The position numbers and the translations under genes are program-made. Below, piece after piece: positions 1 to 11,809 of a stretch of 64,000 nt of DNA; position 1 is the stretch's first letter, and every line of letters begins with the position of its first letter. The notes below the pieces were generated by a model. It saw nothing but the letters and a program-made list of their open reading frames with translations, did no database searches and was not told the origin of the DNA. The stretch lies in assembly GCF_036785885.1 (NCBI RefSeq), contig NC_092323.1:20902501-20966500 (forward strand), read 5' to 3'. The DNA comes from Coffea arabica. Its lineage: Eukaryota; Streptophyta; Magnoliopsida; Gentianales; Rubiaceae.

Positions 1-870
1 ACAATTTAATAAAAGAGTAAATTTTTCTTACACGGTTAGTGTAAATGCAATGTACACTGATATTTAATATTTTATGCCATGTCATTTTTGAAACCTTGTA
101 ACATGTTGCAGCCTTTTGGGCAAATTTTATGCATCATTAAAAAAAATAAAAAATTCAGCCAAATTTAAAGAAATTTGTTGGAGTCATTTTATGATTGAAG
201 AATAGAGTTTAATTTCCTTAAGTTGTATCATTAACATGTTTTCAATCAATTTTTTCAACTATATTTTATTTCATATACATTATTATATCACAAAAAAATT
301 ATTAAAATATTATTTTAAAGAATCAAACAATCTCCTATCCAAAAAGGAGATTATTTGAAAAAATTGTTCAAAATAACATATAATACTTTGTTTGTAATGT
401 GATATACGTATGATAAAAAATGTGATTAAAAAACTGTACTCATAATGCGAGCACAATTGCATAGTTTAATAATGCTTGTAAAATATTTGATTCTAGTAAA
501 GTTGATAACTAAGTTGCATAGATTCTACTATTATATATATATTTTTTAAAAATTCTACATTAGACGACATACAAAATATACAATAGATATAAATTAAATC
601 GTAGCTCACCTTTCTAATTTTAGAAAATTCATATTCGTACCTATTGCTTTTACATGTCCTGATTTTCAATCATTTCTTTTTTAAAGTGAACTCTAGTTTT
701 TTTTTTCCAGTAAGATTCTAGTAATATGCTTCGCATCAATCCTCGCATTTCATAGAATTTTCCTACCCACAACGATATGGCTAAGATACAATTACTTGGG
801 GATGAAGCAGAATTGAAGAATCCATTCCCACGAGTCAACCAATCACCCCACAAGCCGTTGACTGTTTGCG
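1..870. other. intergenic, distal upstream of NAC gene
   Basis: AT-rich non-coding DNA with no credible gene. Bases 1-110 carry paired TTAGTGTA / TACACTGA motifs resembling the ends of the small inverted-repeat element at 53623-53775. Bases 240-420 hold a diverged piece of the GTTTGGAT-type MITE family. Short open frames here look like chance. Confidence 0.5.
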
Positions 871-960
871 GCCGACTCATAACATTAATCCACAGCTGGT
901 GACGAAAGCAGTGACATATATCCCCCGCACGAAGGCGCGCCTCTATACGTGGCAGCCAAT
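871..960. promoter_or_regulatory. DRE, ABRE and CCAAT motif cluster in a GC-richer island
   Basis: GCCGAC at 871-876 matches the DRE/CRT core (RCCGAC), ACGTGGC at 947-953 matches the ABRE consensus and CCAAT lies at 956-960. They sit in a GC-richer patch (about 840-1100) that stands out from AT-rich flanks, about 1.45 kb upstream of the NAC start codon. ATAF-type NAC genes are commonly induced by ABA, drought and wounding, so a stress module is plausible. Distance and short motifs make this tentative. Confidence 0.3.
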
Positions 961-2178
961 TATTAGACCGTTGAATATACCTTTTAAAGGCTGCGGTCAG
1001 CCGCCCATCGGACCGAACTGCACTACTAACCTGCCCGACTCGAGGACTCACAACTGTTCTCCGCCTGGCGTCTCTTCGGTCCCATCTGTCCGGGCCTGAT
1101 TGTGAATTTTCTCCACTAAAGATTCTAGGGTGTAATTTTCTTCACATATTCTTTGTGTTAATTTTTTTTTCCTTTTCACGAATAAAAGTTCTTAAAAGTA
1201 TTGAAAATTTTAAGTTTTTGGTCCGAAATACAAGAAATGAGTAATAAAAACTAAAGAATGAGCATTTAATAGGGTAAAATAGATACTTCAAAATTACAAG
1301 TTGCATACGTAGTGCTGATTGACTTTCAACAATCTCTAATACATAAGTATTCTGGAAAAAAACAGTAAATATGACAACAAACAAAAAGTCCACTAAGTTT
1401 AGGTATAATAAGATAGATTTACTTAATGACAGCACATTAATACGACAAATTGATAATTCAAATGTACATACACACAATTATCCTTTGTTTTACTTAGTTA
1501 TTTACTTGACTTAAATTCGCTTTCTCAAAAATTAACACTTGAAATCTAATTAACAACCCCTTGTAACACTAAATAGATATGCTCTAATAACATAAAGGTG
1601 ATTTTATCGTAGCTCACGTTTACATGCCTAAACTACACCTAATTTAATATACGAATGCAAACACACATTATTTATATCCCCGTATTTTGACACTTTTTCA
1701 GATTAACTATTTTGTGACAATAGATTCTGTTTGACAATTCAATTCATAATTTAAATTTAATAAATTCAGATCTTAATATGTTTAATATATTCAAGCTTAT
1801 TTGATAACAAAATTAATTAGATGATTCTGAATTATCTAGGCAAAACTTACTAAAAAAATAAGTGAAAAATTATTCACTTATCACTTAATACAGAATATAT
1901 TTAAATGTTAGGATTTCGATATTTAACAATTTAATAAATCAACAGATTTAGATTTTAAATTTTAGAGTTTGGACTTCACATTCAGGTTTATTAAACATAA
2001 CCTAACACTTGATGTCTCTCTTAATGGCTGCTCGGTTTAACATAAAATATTGAAAAAAATATAATTATAATCTAAAATGAAAAAAAAAAGACTATACTCT
2101 TAAAAAAAAAATTCAAAGTGGGCCCATAATGTACAACCTTTGTCATTTTGGACCACAGTTGGGTGAGGTCAAATGTCT
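961..2178. other. intergenic, proximal upstream of NAC gene
   Basis: The rest of the GC-richer island to about 1100 is followed by AT-rich sequence. I see no gene, RNA or complete transposon here. Short open frames on both strands have no recognisable domain. Confidence 0.45.
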
Positions 2179-2184
2179 CACGTG
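2179..2184. promoter_or_regulatory. G-box CACGTG in NAC promoter
   Basis: A perfect palindromic CACGTG, about 45 bp upstream of the TATA box and 215 bp upstream of the ATG. G-boxes bind bZIP and bHLH factors. With the following C it also reads as an ABRE-like ACGTGC. Confidence 0.5.
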
Positions 2185-2223
2185 CCCAAATGGCTGATCC
2201 ATCCCCTCTGTTTTCCTCCCAAG

Positions 2224-2231
2224 TATATATA
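2224..2231 (+). promoter_or_regulatory. TATA box of NAC gene
   Basis: TATATATA followed by GCC lies 168 bp upstream of the start codon. This predicts transcription start near 2255-2265 and a purine-rich 5' UTR of roughly 135-145 nt. Confidence 0.55.
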
Positions 2232-2398
2232 GCCGGGTAAGTCTTCCCTGGAGTCTCATGTTTCAGCATTCAGTTCAGGTGAAGTGGTCTTACTAAAAAC
2301 TAAAAAGTTTCAGGAGGAGAAGAAATTCAGAAAACCAGAAACAGAGAGATAAAGAGGATCTTCATAAATTATATCGAAATCAGATATAATTCAAGAAA

Positions 2399-4112
2399 AT
2401 GGAATATAGAGGTCAGAGAAGGACAATGGATGGTGATGATCTGGAGTTGAGCTTACCGGCTGGATTCAGATTTCATCCGACGGACGAGGAGCTGGTCATG
2501 CATTATCTGTGCCGGAAATGCGCGACGCAGCCGATTTCTGCCCCAATTATAGCTGAAATTGATCTCTACAAATTTGATCCTTGGGAGCTTCCAGGTAAAT
2601 ATCTCTGTTCATTTCTGTTGGGTTGTTTAATTTCTTTTTGCCCCAATTACTCAATTCCCAGTTCACTTCATTTTTTAAATATAATTTTACCAAAATTTGA
2701 ATTAATCGATACTTCAACTTTTTATCTAATAAATTGGATTCAAAAATTTTTTTTTTAAAAATTAAGATTGCAAATTAAATCTTGAATCCTTCACTAGAAA
2801 GATCTTACTGAACCAATGAGCTTTAGCCCAGTTTTTTGTTTTCTTCTTCTACTGAATTTACTGAATTGTGTGAAGTGTCGAGTTCGAATCCTGATCGAAG
2901 ACAAACGTACTAAAAATGTTCTTATGGAAATTGATTTGTTCAGAAATGGCTTTATACGGTGAAAAAGAGTGGTACTTTTTTTCTCCGAGAGATCGGAAGT
3001 ATCCGAACGGTTCACGGCCGAATCGGGCGGCTGGGACCGGGTACTGGAAAGCCACCGGAGCCGATAAACCGATCGGGAAGCCAAAGGCTCTGGGAATAAA
3101 GAAGGCGTTGGTGTTCTATGCCGGAAAAGCTCCGAAAGGCATCAAAACCAACTGGATAATGCACGAGTACCGCCTGGCTAACGTGGACAGGTCCGCTGGC
3201 AAGAGGAACAATTTGAGGGTATGTGGTCCTTTTCTCTTTTACCCTTGTCTGCATTCAATTCACAATTTCACATTAAACTAGGAGGGGTAGAATGGTCCAT
3301 TCACCAGATTCAACAGTAGTATTTTGAACTTTGGAACAAAGCATTGTTATTATTATTTTTTTGCCCACTCTAGGGTGCAAAAATGGAGTAACATTAAACA
3401 CTAATTTCTGATTTGTTTTGTTATATTTTTCTTTTTTGGATTTTGGGGATTAACAAATAATTTCCCTTTTTTTTCTGTTTTTCTTTGGGGGGATTTGGGT
3501 TTTTTTCCTTGGGGAATTTTTTAGGGGTTTCTGATTTCAACTTTTCAAAGTTTGACTATTTTCCCATAGTCTAATATGTTTAGGTCAAGAAATCTGATTT
3601 TTCTGATTCTACTATTGCAGCTGGATGATTGGGTATTGTGCCGCATATACAACAAAAAGGGTACTCTTGAAAAGTATTACAATGTGGATCAAAAGGCATT
3701 GAGTTCCCAAGAAGAAATGGAAGAGCAAAAGCCCAAAAATCTGATGAACTTTGAACAAAATGGGATTGTAACAACAGAAGCAAAGAAAATGCAGCAATTG
3801 CAGCAAAACGCAATGGCACAACAAATGATGAATGACTATTTGCATTTTGAGACTTCTGAGTCTGCACCGAGGTTGCACACAGATTCAAGTGGATCTGAGC
3901 AAATTCTATCTCCTGAAGTTTTATCGCCGGAATTCGCCTACGAGAAGGAAGTCCAAAGTGCCCCCAAATGGAGTGATTTGGAGAGGGCTCTTGATTTTCA
4001 GTTCAATATGGATGGCTTTCAAGATGATCCTTTTGTTTCTAATCAAATGCAGTACAATGATCAGGTCTACCCATACCAGGATATGTTCTTGTACATGCAG
4101 AAGCCCTTCTAA
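2399..4112 (+). CDS. NAC-domain transcription factor, ATAF1-like (3 exons, 320 aa)
   Basis: Plant-specific DNA-binding transcription factor acting in the nucleus. Exons 2399-2594, 2944-3218 and 3621-4112 join in frame through GT-AG introns (GTAAAT..TTCAG and GTATGT..TGCAG) to encode 320 aa. The N-terminal NAC domain (about residues 18-167) shows [41 protein letters not shown] and [10 protein letters not shown], the five subdomains in order. Near-identity of [18 protein letters not shown] and [11 protein letters not shown] to ATAF1/ATAF2 proteins places it in the ATAF subgroup. The C-terminal part (from about residue 170) is the variable activation region, Gln- and acid-rich, with [11 protein letters not shown] and a terminal [10 protein letters not shown] that also recalls ATAF1. 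The first ATG is used; an in-frame ATG ten codons on (2426) is an alternative. Intron positions match the usual NAC pattern. By family it is probably a stress, ABA or senescence regulator; that is inference. Confidence 0.95.
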
Positions 4113-4639
4113 TCGCCTCACCAAATGCTTCATGAAGACAACTATGTAAATCATTCAATTTGTTGGTTCCTTGGTAAATCTATTGGTCCTCTGCTCTTTT
4201 TGTTAATCCAAGAAGAGATGGGAGGGTTAGGAAAGGGAACTAACAAGAAAAAGAAAAAGAAAAAAAGAATAGGATAGGCTATTCTTTGTCAACTAGTATT
4301 GAGCGGAGAAAATCTTGGTCTAACGTCTAAGGTTGAAATTTTAGAAATTAAAGGTTCTGAGTTAAAATTTCTTGCTCCCTCCCTCCCTGCTATTTTTAAG
4401 TCCTAGTAGCTCTCCCCTGCTGCTGGGAGAAAATGTAAGAAAAAAAAAAAGTGCATGTGACATTTATAACTGAAGTACATGGGGCCTGATGTCTTAGGTA
4501 GTGTTGTATTTAGAATACAACTTGATCAATCACCTGTATTCATCCATCTGAAGTAATATATGAATATTTGTTTATTGAATTTGTCCTTAATTTTATTTTT
4601 CGAATTTAGAGAAATTATATGCTATAACTATATCTGCTA
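4113..4639 (+). other. NAC 3' UTR and downstream spacer
   Basis: Non-coding sequence following the NAC stop. It carries an A/G-rich run near 4240-4270 and T-rich stretches near 4560-4610 that suit polyadenylation. No other gene is visible before the Stowaway element. Confidence 0.45.
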
Positions 4640-4968
4640 CTCTCTCCGTCCCACTTTGATAGTCCTATTTTCCTTTTTGGTCTGTCCCAAATTGTAGTCC
4701 ACTTTCCAATTGAAGAATGTAGTTGTATTTTAATTTTCCTAAAATACCCTTATTCAATGTAAGTTGTTGTTACTATAAACCTATCCCATTTAATGAGAGT
4801 TTATTCTTTTTTTACCATCAATTCAAGTTCCCATAAAGTTGTACTCTAATTAATGTGAGAGTATTTTAGGAAAATAGCTACCTAAATTGATAGTTCCAAC
4901 AAAGTTAATTACTTTTTCTTAAACTGTGTGAAAAAGGAAGTAGAACTATCAAAGTGGGATAGAGGGAG
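4640..4968. mobile_element. Stowaway-type MITE copy 1
   Basis: A 329-bp element with terminal inverted repeats CTCTCTCCGTCCCACTTTG and CAAAGTGGGATAGAGGGAG, flanked by TA on both sides (4638-4639 and 4969-4970). Stowaway MITEs (Tc1/mariner type) use the CTCCCTCCGTCCC terminus and a TA target duplication. The interior matches the copy at 48563-48889 throughout. Confidence 0.9.
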
Positions 4969-4970
4969 TA

Positions 4971-5224
4971 GTATAATATTTTTGACACCATATGCTCACA
5001 AAATGGTAGTTCCGCCATCAAATTTTGGTTTTAAAAGTAACACGGACCAACACCAACTCACCAAGCACAAAACAAAAACGCGAGAGAGAGAGAGAAAGGC
5101 ATTGCACACAATGTTGACATGCAGTTCAAAGTAAGATGCCTTAGGATAGGTTCCTGGAGATCTACTTCTAGAACGGCCGCAATCATGATGCATAGGCAAA
5201 GCAATTTTTGGCATGACATAAGTG
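4971..5224. other. intergenic spacer
   Basis: Includes a GAGAGAGAGAGA run near 5083. No gene recognised. Confidence 0.4.
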
Positions 5225-5372
5225 TGTTTGGATGGCTTTGGCCAAAAATTATGCATCACAAGCATAATGTGTAACATATTTTTTTTATTTTTTTAATTAT
5301 CTTTTTATTTCACATATATCATATTATAAAAAATATTATAATAATTATTTCAAATAATCTCTTATCCAAACA
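5225..5372. mobile_element. short GTTTGGAT-type MITE, copy A
   Basis: About 148 bp starting GTTTGGAT and ending ATCCAAAC. The interior contains the family signature (on the opposite strand, ATATATGTGAAATAAAAAG) shared with copies at 8386, 36993, 39309 and 49098. Confidence 0.55.
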
Positions 5373-5430
5373 ATACATCATCATTATTGGGTCAATTTGT
5401 TAACAACACAAACATAAATAGGTTAATTAG

Positions 5431-5523
5431 TTTTTTTTCAAGTATAAGTAAGAGATTTTAAATCTGGGATCTCTCACTTATACTTCCTCCTCTCGTGTTA
5501 TCCATTCCATTGCTCTGCCTCCC
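5431..5523 (-). mobile_element. very short SINE, copy 1 (13-bp TSD)
   Basis: A 93-bp insert flanked by perfect 13-bp duplications ATAGGTTAATTAG (5418-5430 and 5524-5536). Read on the minus strand it runs from a tRNA-like GGCAGAGCAATGG (A-box-like) to a poly(A) tail (T8 on plus). Near its 3' end it can fold into a hairpin (AAGTATAAGTGAGAG pairing with CTCTTACTTATACTT). Size, tail and TSD fit a SINE. The copy at 46475 shares hairpin and layout. Confidence 0.75.
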
Positions 5524-5536
5524 ATAGGTTAATTAG

Positions 5537-6548
5537 GTTGATTAACCCGCAAGTTGATGTGCTAACTTGATAACAAATGAACATTACTAAACTGTTTTTG
5601 CTTTCTTGTTATTGCTTAGAAAATTAAAGATAGAGGAAAAGAAACAAAGGCTGGTAAGATGGATGATTGGATAAGCTTGCAAGTTTGGCTTGAAGATTTC
5701 AAGTAGAAGTTTTGGAAACCCAAAGGTTTCAAGTGGGGGAGGGTTGGGTAGGATTGTAAAATGGGAGGGGTTGTAATTAAAAAGTTTTGAATTCACGACT
5801 TCTCTTTTACGAAAAAAAGGTTTTATGGATTATTATTTGTGGCAAACTAGCAGTAGTAGTAGACTTTGTTTATATTATTAAAAACCCTAAACTTTGAAAC
5901 TTATTTTATACTTAGAAGATTTTATTATGTATTATCCTTTTAAATACTGTAAAGATTTTTAAGTTTTGTGTTTTGCTATGTATTATTATATTTCACTATC
6001 GAATTTTGTTTTTGTTGAAAACTAACGTTAAAGTTTTGGACTTTATTTTATACTTTGAAAACTTTATTATGCATTTTGTCATTGAAAACTTTTCAATAGC
6101 AAGAGTTAATATGTTACATGAAACAATATATTAAATGTGTGTCTAATGGGTTGTCATGACAATTATAATGTTTAAAATGTTTAACGGGTTTAAATGGGTC
6201 GAGTTGGATCAATGCATTAATAATTAGGTTACAGCATGACACCTATACAATAACTATACAACACGTATATGATCCAAAACATCTAGTTCTCAAGATCTCA
6301 ACCTTAATCATTACATCAAAACTTTCTCATCGGCCTATTGCCACTACTAATTTTATGATACCCTAGAGATTTTCTTTACACAATTAGAAAATATTATGTG
6401 CCTTATTAATTACCTTTGAGTTGGGCTGACCAAAAGGTTGTATTAGCTAGTTTTGTTTCTTGGATAATAAATAAACATATTGTGGACTTAAATTCCGTTT
6501 GATAAAATTTTAGTATGAAAATCAAGCACTAAAAATATTAACTCATTG
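5537..6548. other. intergenic, no gene seen
   Basis: AT-rich sequence with repeated variants of the phrase 'aaactttgaaaacttattttat' between 5880 and 6070, suggesting a decayed local repeat. No coding signal. Confidence 0.4.
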
Positions 6549-8699
6549 AATTATTAAATTTATGTTTATTTGATAACAAACTTAACTTACGCACTTAAAT
6601 GAAACATCACACAATATGATAATTTCATGTGATTGTGCATACTAGTGTTAGGGTTTATACGTGTTAGAGAGAGAATATCTGTGTATGAGTGAAAGAGAGA
6701 GTATTTGCGAGAGAGAATTCTTTGTATGTGTGTTAAATTCAACAAATTGGTAGTAATTCATTTCCGATATCGAAAGTGTTAAATCCAAAAGATAATTAAA
6801 GTAATCAAAGAGGGCCTAAGTGCAAATCAATTAGAACCAAGATAGCTCAAACATTTTGGGTTGGGCTTATAGGTTTGCCTAAGGTAGCCAACCTGAGCCC
6901 CTTTCGCGAGATTTCCACAAAAAGCCGAACTGCCAGAAAGAGACAGAGAGGAAAATGGGGCAGGGACGGTCATACTGATGACCGTCCCTGAACGGTTAAT
7001 GGCCATGATCTGGCCTCAAAAATTTGTACGGCTGAGATCACAAGTTGTAACTCGATTTCCACGCTATGTGTGAGACCCACAAAAATTTGCTCTAAAGTTA
7101 CGCAATGTGCAAAAAAAGTTACGCGATGTACAAAGAAAGTTACGCGTAGTTGAAAATGGGCAAAACCGTCCGGGCGACAGAGAGTGAGGCCTGACGGGGA
7201 AGGAAGAGAGAATGAGGAAGCAGGCTGCTGCAAGGAGAAAGAAGAATTGCTTGTTTTGTCATATAAATAAAGAATCGGAAAAATAAAATTAATTTCTGTG
7301 GCAATTATTTCAGTTTGTTGAAAGAAATAATAAAAAGAAAACCAATCGAGAACTTTCCTATGTATGTGCTTATATGGATATAATGTTAGCCTATAATAAG
7401 TTGCAAAGAAATTGGATTCCAACTGAAAAAAATTATAATTATTCAGAAAGATTAAAAGAAGAATACTAATCATACGATTTGAATGAATGTGCACGAGTAA
7501 TATGCTAAAAAAAGTGAATATAGAAGGATTGAAAAATAAAAATTATCAAAATTTTGGAAGTATTTATAAATAATCTAGCCAAATAATAAGAGTAGAGTGC
7601 ATGATTGGAGAGAATAAAAAAGATGAATATGAATTAATTGATAAAAGATAGTACAAATAGTGTAAACATATATAAAGTATGATATTAATATATTAAATGA
7701 AATTTGCAATAAATAATTAAAATTTTTCTAAGATTTAAAAGAACATGAACATAGCGAATTTAACAGCTTATCAAAATGGGAACTAAAATAGTGAAGTATT
7801 GTATATATGGCATATGATTTTGAATCTATCGAAAATTAAAACACACTTAAAAGTTGAACAATTAGGAAAGACAAAGTATTTAAAACCTATCCAAATTAAA
7901 TATTAAACAAGAAAACGAGATCGATTCTTGTGAAGAAAAATAAAATAGTTAAAGTTGACCATATAAATTGTAAAATATGTACACGTGGCAAAGGCAGATT
8001 GTGGGAAAAACCATGTTAGAAGCTTACTATATAGAGAACTAATCAATTGAACGACAGGATTGATTCCTATTGACAAAAATTAGGTGGAACAAGATGGGAA
8101 AAATTTAGGTCAAAAAAGATGGGATTGATTTTTTTTTTTGACAAAAATAAATATTTAAAAGGTTAATCATTACCAAACATAAAATACTTAGATCCTGCCC
8201 AAATTAAATATTAAACATAATAAATATGAAAATTAAGCAAAAAAGTTGGAGCAAAAAAAGAAGAAGATGGTTCTTGTTAACAAAAATAAGCAATTATTAC
8301 CAAAAATAAATCAATTAAAACTTATCCAGATTAAATATTAAACATAGTAATTACAAAAATTAAGGGAAAAAAGAAGAAGAGAATGAGTCTGTTTGGACAA
8401 AGGAAATTTAGAAAAAAAAAATTTGCCTCACAAATTCCAATCACCTTTTTATCTTCCCAACCACCTTTTTATCTCACATACATCACATCACAAAAATGCT
8501 ACAGTAAATATCTCAAATAAATCATCCAAATAAACTATTTTCCAAACAAACTCATTGATTCTTGTTAATAAAAATAAACATTTAAAGTTGAAAAAATAAA
8601 TTGTTAAATATGTAAATGTGGTAAAAAAGATAGGGCTTCCACTTGGAAGATCGTGAGAGTAGCCAAGACAATAACTTACCATATATAGAACTAAGCATC
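6549..8699. repeat. tandem segmental duplication, copy 1
   Basis: About 2.15 kb repeated immediately downstream, starting at 8700. Matching landmarks: ATTAAATTTATG..ATTTGATAAC (6552/8704), TTAGAGAGAGAATAT (6664/8816), the GAATGAGGAAGCAGGCTGCTGC phrase (7211/9082) and AAATATGTACAC (7974 versus 11222). From 8150 on it matches 27887-28265, the far end of copy 2. Non-coding. It carries one extra MITE (8386-8553) absent from copy 2. Confidence 0.85.
8386..8553. mobile_element. GTTTGGAT-type MITE, copy B
   Basis: Ends are GAGTCTGTTTGG and CCAAACAAACTC. The interior includes CACATACATCACATCACAAAAATGCTACAGT, the reverse complement of the family core. Copy 2 of the surrounding duplication (near 28110) lacks it, so it is an insertion younger than the duplication. 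Confidence 0.65.
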
Positions 8700-9921
8700 A
8701 AATTATTAAATTTATGTCTATTTGATAACAAACATAATTTAAGCACTTAAATGAAACATCACACAATATGATAATTTCATGTGATTGTGCAAACTAGTGT
8801 TAGGGTGCATACGTTTTAGAGAGAGAATATTTGTGTACGAGTCAAAGAGAGAATATTTGTGAGAGAAAAGTCTTTGTATGTAAATTCAACAATTGATAGT
8901 AAGTCATTTCCCACATCGAGCCTGTTAAATCCAAAAGATAATTAAAGTAATCAAATAGCTCAAACATTTTGGGTTGGGCTTGTGATTCGGTACATGCCAA
9001 CGTGGCTTAATATAGCCCACTCGAGGCCCTTTCTCCAGATTTCCACGACAGAGAGTGAGGGCTGTTCGGGTAGAAAGAGAGAATGAGGAAGCAGGCTGCT
9101 GCAAGGAGAAAGAAGAATATCTTGTTTTGTCTTATAAATAAAGAATTGAAAAAATAAAATTAATTTCGGTGGTAATTGTTTAGTTTGTTGAAAGAAATCA
9201 TAAAAAGAAAATCAATCGAGAACTTTCCTATGTCCATTTTTATATGGATATAACGTTAGGTAAGTTGCAGAGAAATTGGATTCCAACTGAAAAAAATTAT
9301 AATTATTCAAAAAAATTAGCAGAGGAATAACTAAGTATATAAGTTAAATGAATTATATGAGTAATATGCTAAAAAATGTGAATATAGAAGGATTGAAAAA
9401 TAAAAATTGTTAAAATTTTAAAATGTACTTAGAAATAATCTAGCCAAGCAATAAGGGTAGAGTACATGATTGGAGAGAAATAAAAAAAGGATAACTATGA
9501 ATTAATTGCTAAAAGATAGTACAAATAGTATAAACCTATATAAAGTATTATATTAATATATTAAATGAAATTTGCAATAAATAATTAAAATTTGTCTAAA
9601 TTAGAACATCATCGTGAACTAATAGCGAATTATTGTAGATATGGCAATATGATTTTGAATCTGTTCAAAAATAAAACACACTTAAAAGATGAACTATTAT
9701 GAAAAACAAAGTACTTAAACCTGACCAAATTAAAAATTAAACCTAGTAACCACGAAAATGAAGGAAAAATGCTAGTGGAAAAAATGCAGGATCGATTCTT
9801 GTTAAGAAAAATAAAACACTTAAAGCTTTTTTTTTCTTTTTTTTTCGGCAAACCTCGAGGGTGGGATGCTAGCCTATATAATAATAATAATAATAAATGT
9901 TACAAGCTTGAAGGGAAAAGA

Positions 9922-9938
9922 GGGGGGGGGGGGGGGGG
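9922..9938 (+). repeat. poly(G) tract, 17 bases
   Basis: An uninterrupted G17 run in the 3' untranslated part of the LINE (C17 on its sense strand). It is likely length-variable and error-prone in sequencing. Confidence 0.85.
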
Positions 9939-10333
9939 CTTGGCCTGACCTAGAGAAAACTGTCATTGAATACAAACTACTACTCTCTCGCACTGTAGCT
10001 TCTAACAAAGGGTAATTATAAACTATGTAATAGTAATGGCGCCTTTACTGCCAAAGGCCATTCAGAAGCAGATGGAAAAAGCCTGTCTGCAGACAAATGA
10101 AGAGCCACAAGCTTATCCGAAGTAGAACTTTGCCTCACGAAAAATGTGACCGCTAGATGCTCTACGCAAGTGAAGAAGCCTCCTCACCCAATACGCCATG
10201 GCACTGGAAGTAATTAACTGAACTAATAATTGCAAATCAACTTCAACCTGAAAGGAATCAAATTTCCTCTCAAGAAACAACTGTAGGCCATGAAGTAAAG
10301 TTAAACACTCCGCCATTATTACATCTTCCTTGC

Positions 10334-10876
10334 TAGCGGCGGAGCCAAAAAAAATTTCAATAGGGGCAAAAATAATTTTAAAATTTTTTACCTACTCTTT
10401 TTCTAATTTTTTAAGACAAAAATATTCATCAACAAATACAAATGATACATATATTCTATAAAAAACATTCAAAAAAACTCAAAATTATTAATATAATAAT
10501 AATTTTATTTCAAAAAACGAACTAAACTATTTACAATTGCTCATTATGAGTTTTCATATTTTGATAACGGTTTACAACTTTTTTATTTTGAACTTCATGA
10601 AGTATATTTTTCTCAATAAAATTAACTTAACAATTATTCATCAAGTGTCTTCCATTCTATTTCATAACCAATTCTTCACTATATTCATAACTGAGAAACC
10701 TTTTCTATGGTAGCTGTAACAACAAGTAAAATCAAAGGCAACTTTAGGAACACATATAAATCAATGGATACACAAAACTCTTGGGGCACACTCAAAATTA
10801 TATCAAATTTTTATGGATATTATAGAAATTTAAGGGGATAGTGGAGGCCAGTGCCTCCACTGTAAATCCGCCCCTA
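10334..10876. mobile_element. hAT-like non-autonomous element inside the LINE
   Basis: A 543-bp element with ends TAGCGGCGGA and TCCGCCCCTA and flanking 8-bp duplications TTCCTTGC / TTCTTTGC (one mismatch). An 8-bp TSD with short TA(G/C)GG-type termini is diagnostic of hAT. The interior is AT-rich and encodes no transposase. Confidence 0.8.
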
Positions 10877-11809
10877 TTCTTTGCCAAATTCTTTATATAA
10901 AGCAAAAATCATCTTGCCTTCATGATCTCAAAGAATCCCACCACCAAAAGCTTAACCATTTCGAACACTACTAGTATCCGTGTTCAATTTAAGTCAAGGG
11001 AAAACTTGCTTTTACATAGGAAACATAACACCAATGAATGGAGCAAGGATGTTGAATGCGGAATCCAAATCTCCCTCTGTACCTCTAAAACGCACATTGT
11101 TTCTAAACTTCCATAAAAACCAAAGCACAACTACTAGCAAGACTGCTCTAATATGATCAAAAGATCGTGAAGAGCAACAGGAAAAACACTGAAAGATGGG
11201 AATCCATGACAAAAATATGTAAAATATGTACACATGACAAAAATATAGGGAATCCACTAAGCAGATTGTGAGGATAACCATCATGTTAGTAGTTACTATA
11301 CAGAGAACTAATCAGTTAAAAATAAGGATTGATTCCTGTTGACAAAAATTGGTTTGAAAAGGATGGGAAAAAAAAGTAGGTGAAAAAAGACGGTATTGAT
11401 TCTTTTTGACAAAAATAAACATTTAGGGTCTATTTGTTAGGACTGAAAACATTTTCTGGAAAATGTTTTCCTAATTTTCAAGTGTTTGATTCATTTATAA
11501 CATATGAAAATATTTTCTTTTGGAAAAGATTTTATGCTCGATGGTATAAAATAACTTCAGCAAAAAGGAAATCAAAGTTATTTTCCCTATCTTAAAGAAA
11601 TGGAAACATTGAAGTCAAGCAATCACGTCGCCATGCTTCCTCCCCCTCTTCCCGCACATGCACCCTCTTCGTTTTCCTCTATTTGTCTCTCTCACACACA
11701 GACATATGCTAAGGCAAAAAATTTTGACAAACTCAAATCTCTGGAGATTAATTAATCTAGATCCAGAGGACTGTTCAAGTTGTCTATATTTGGGTGAAGG
11801 TTGGTGATG

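Larger units (their letters stand above)
9826..11182 (-). mobile_element. 5'-truncated LINE-type retroposon with RNase H region (decayed)
   Basis: Minus-strand retroposon bounded by near-perfect 13-bp duplications (AAAACACTTAAAG at 9813-9825, AAAACACTGAAAG at 11183-11195) and ending in a poly(A) tail (T-rich 9827-9845 on plus). The 5' part retains the zf-RVT-like stretch VLWFLWKFRNNVRF (about 11090-11150). The 3' part (10113-10316) retains AECLTLLHGLQLFLERKF and FQVEVDLQLLVQL, an RNase H-like domain of plant LINE ORF2. The reverse transcriptase is absent, so this is a severe 5' truncation. It is interrupted by a hAT element at 10334-10876, which separates the two coding fragments. Confidence 0.85.

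Noticed and set aside
866..1099. 77-codon open frame in the GC-richer island upstream of the NAC gene
   Set aside because: No recognisable domain on either strand and no splice context; the frame follows from base composition.
2870..2900. B-box-like GAGTTCGAATCCTGAT in NAC intron 1, suggesting a tRNA or SINE
   Set aside because: No properly spaced A box, no cloverleaf, no tail and no target duplication.
5155..5200. A run of restriction-like sites (AGATCT, TCTAGA, CGGCCG, TCATGA, ATGCAT) resembling a cloning polylinker
   Set aside because: The flanks are ordinary plant intergenic DNA and no vector sequence is present; the sites are palindromic words met by chance.
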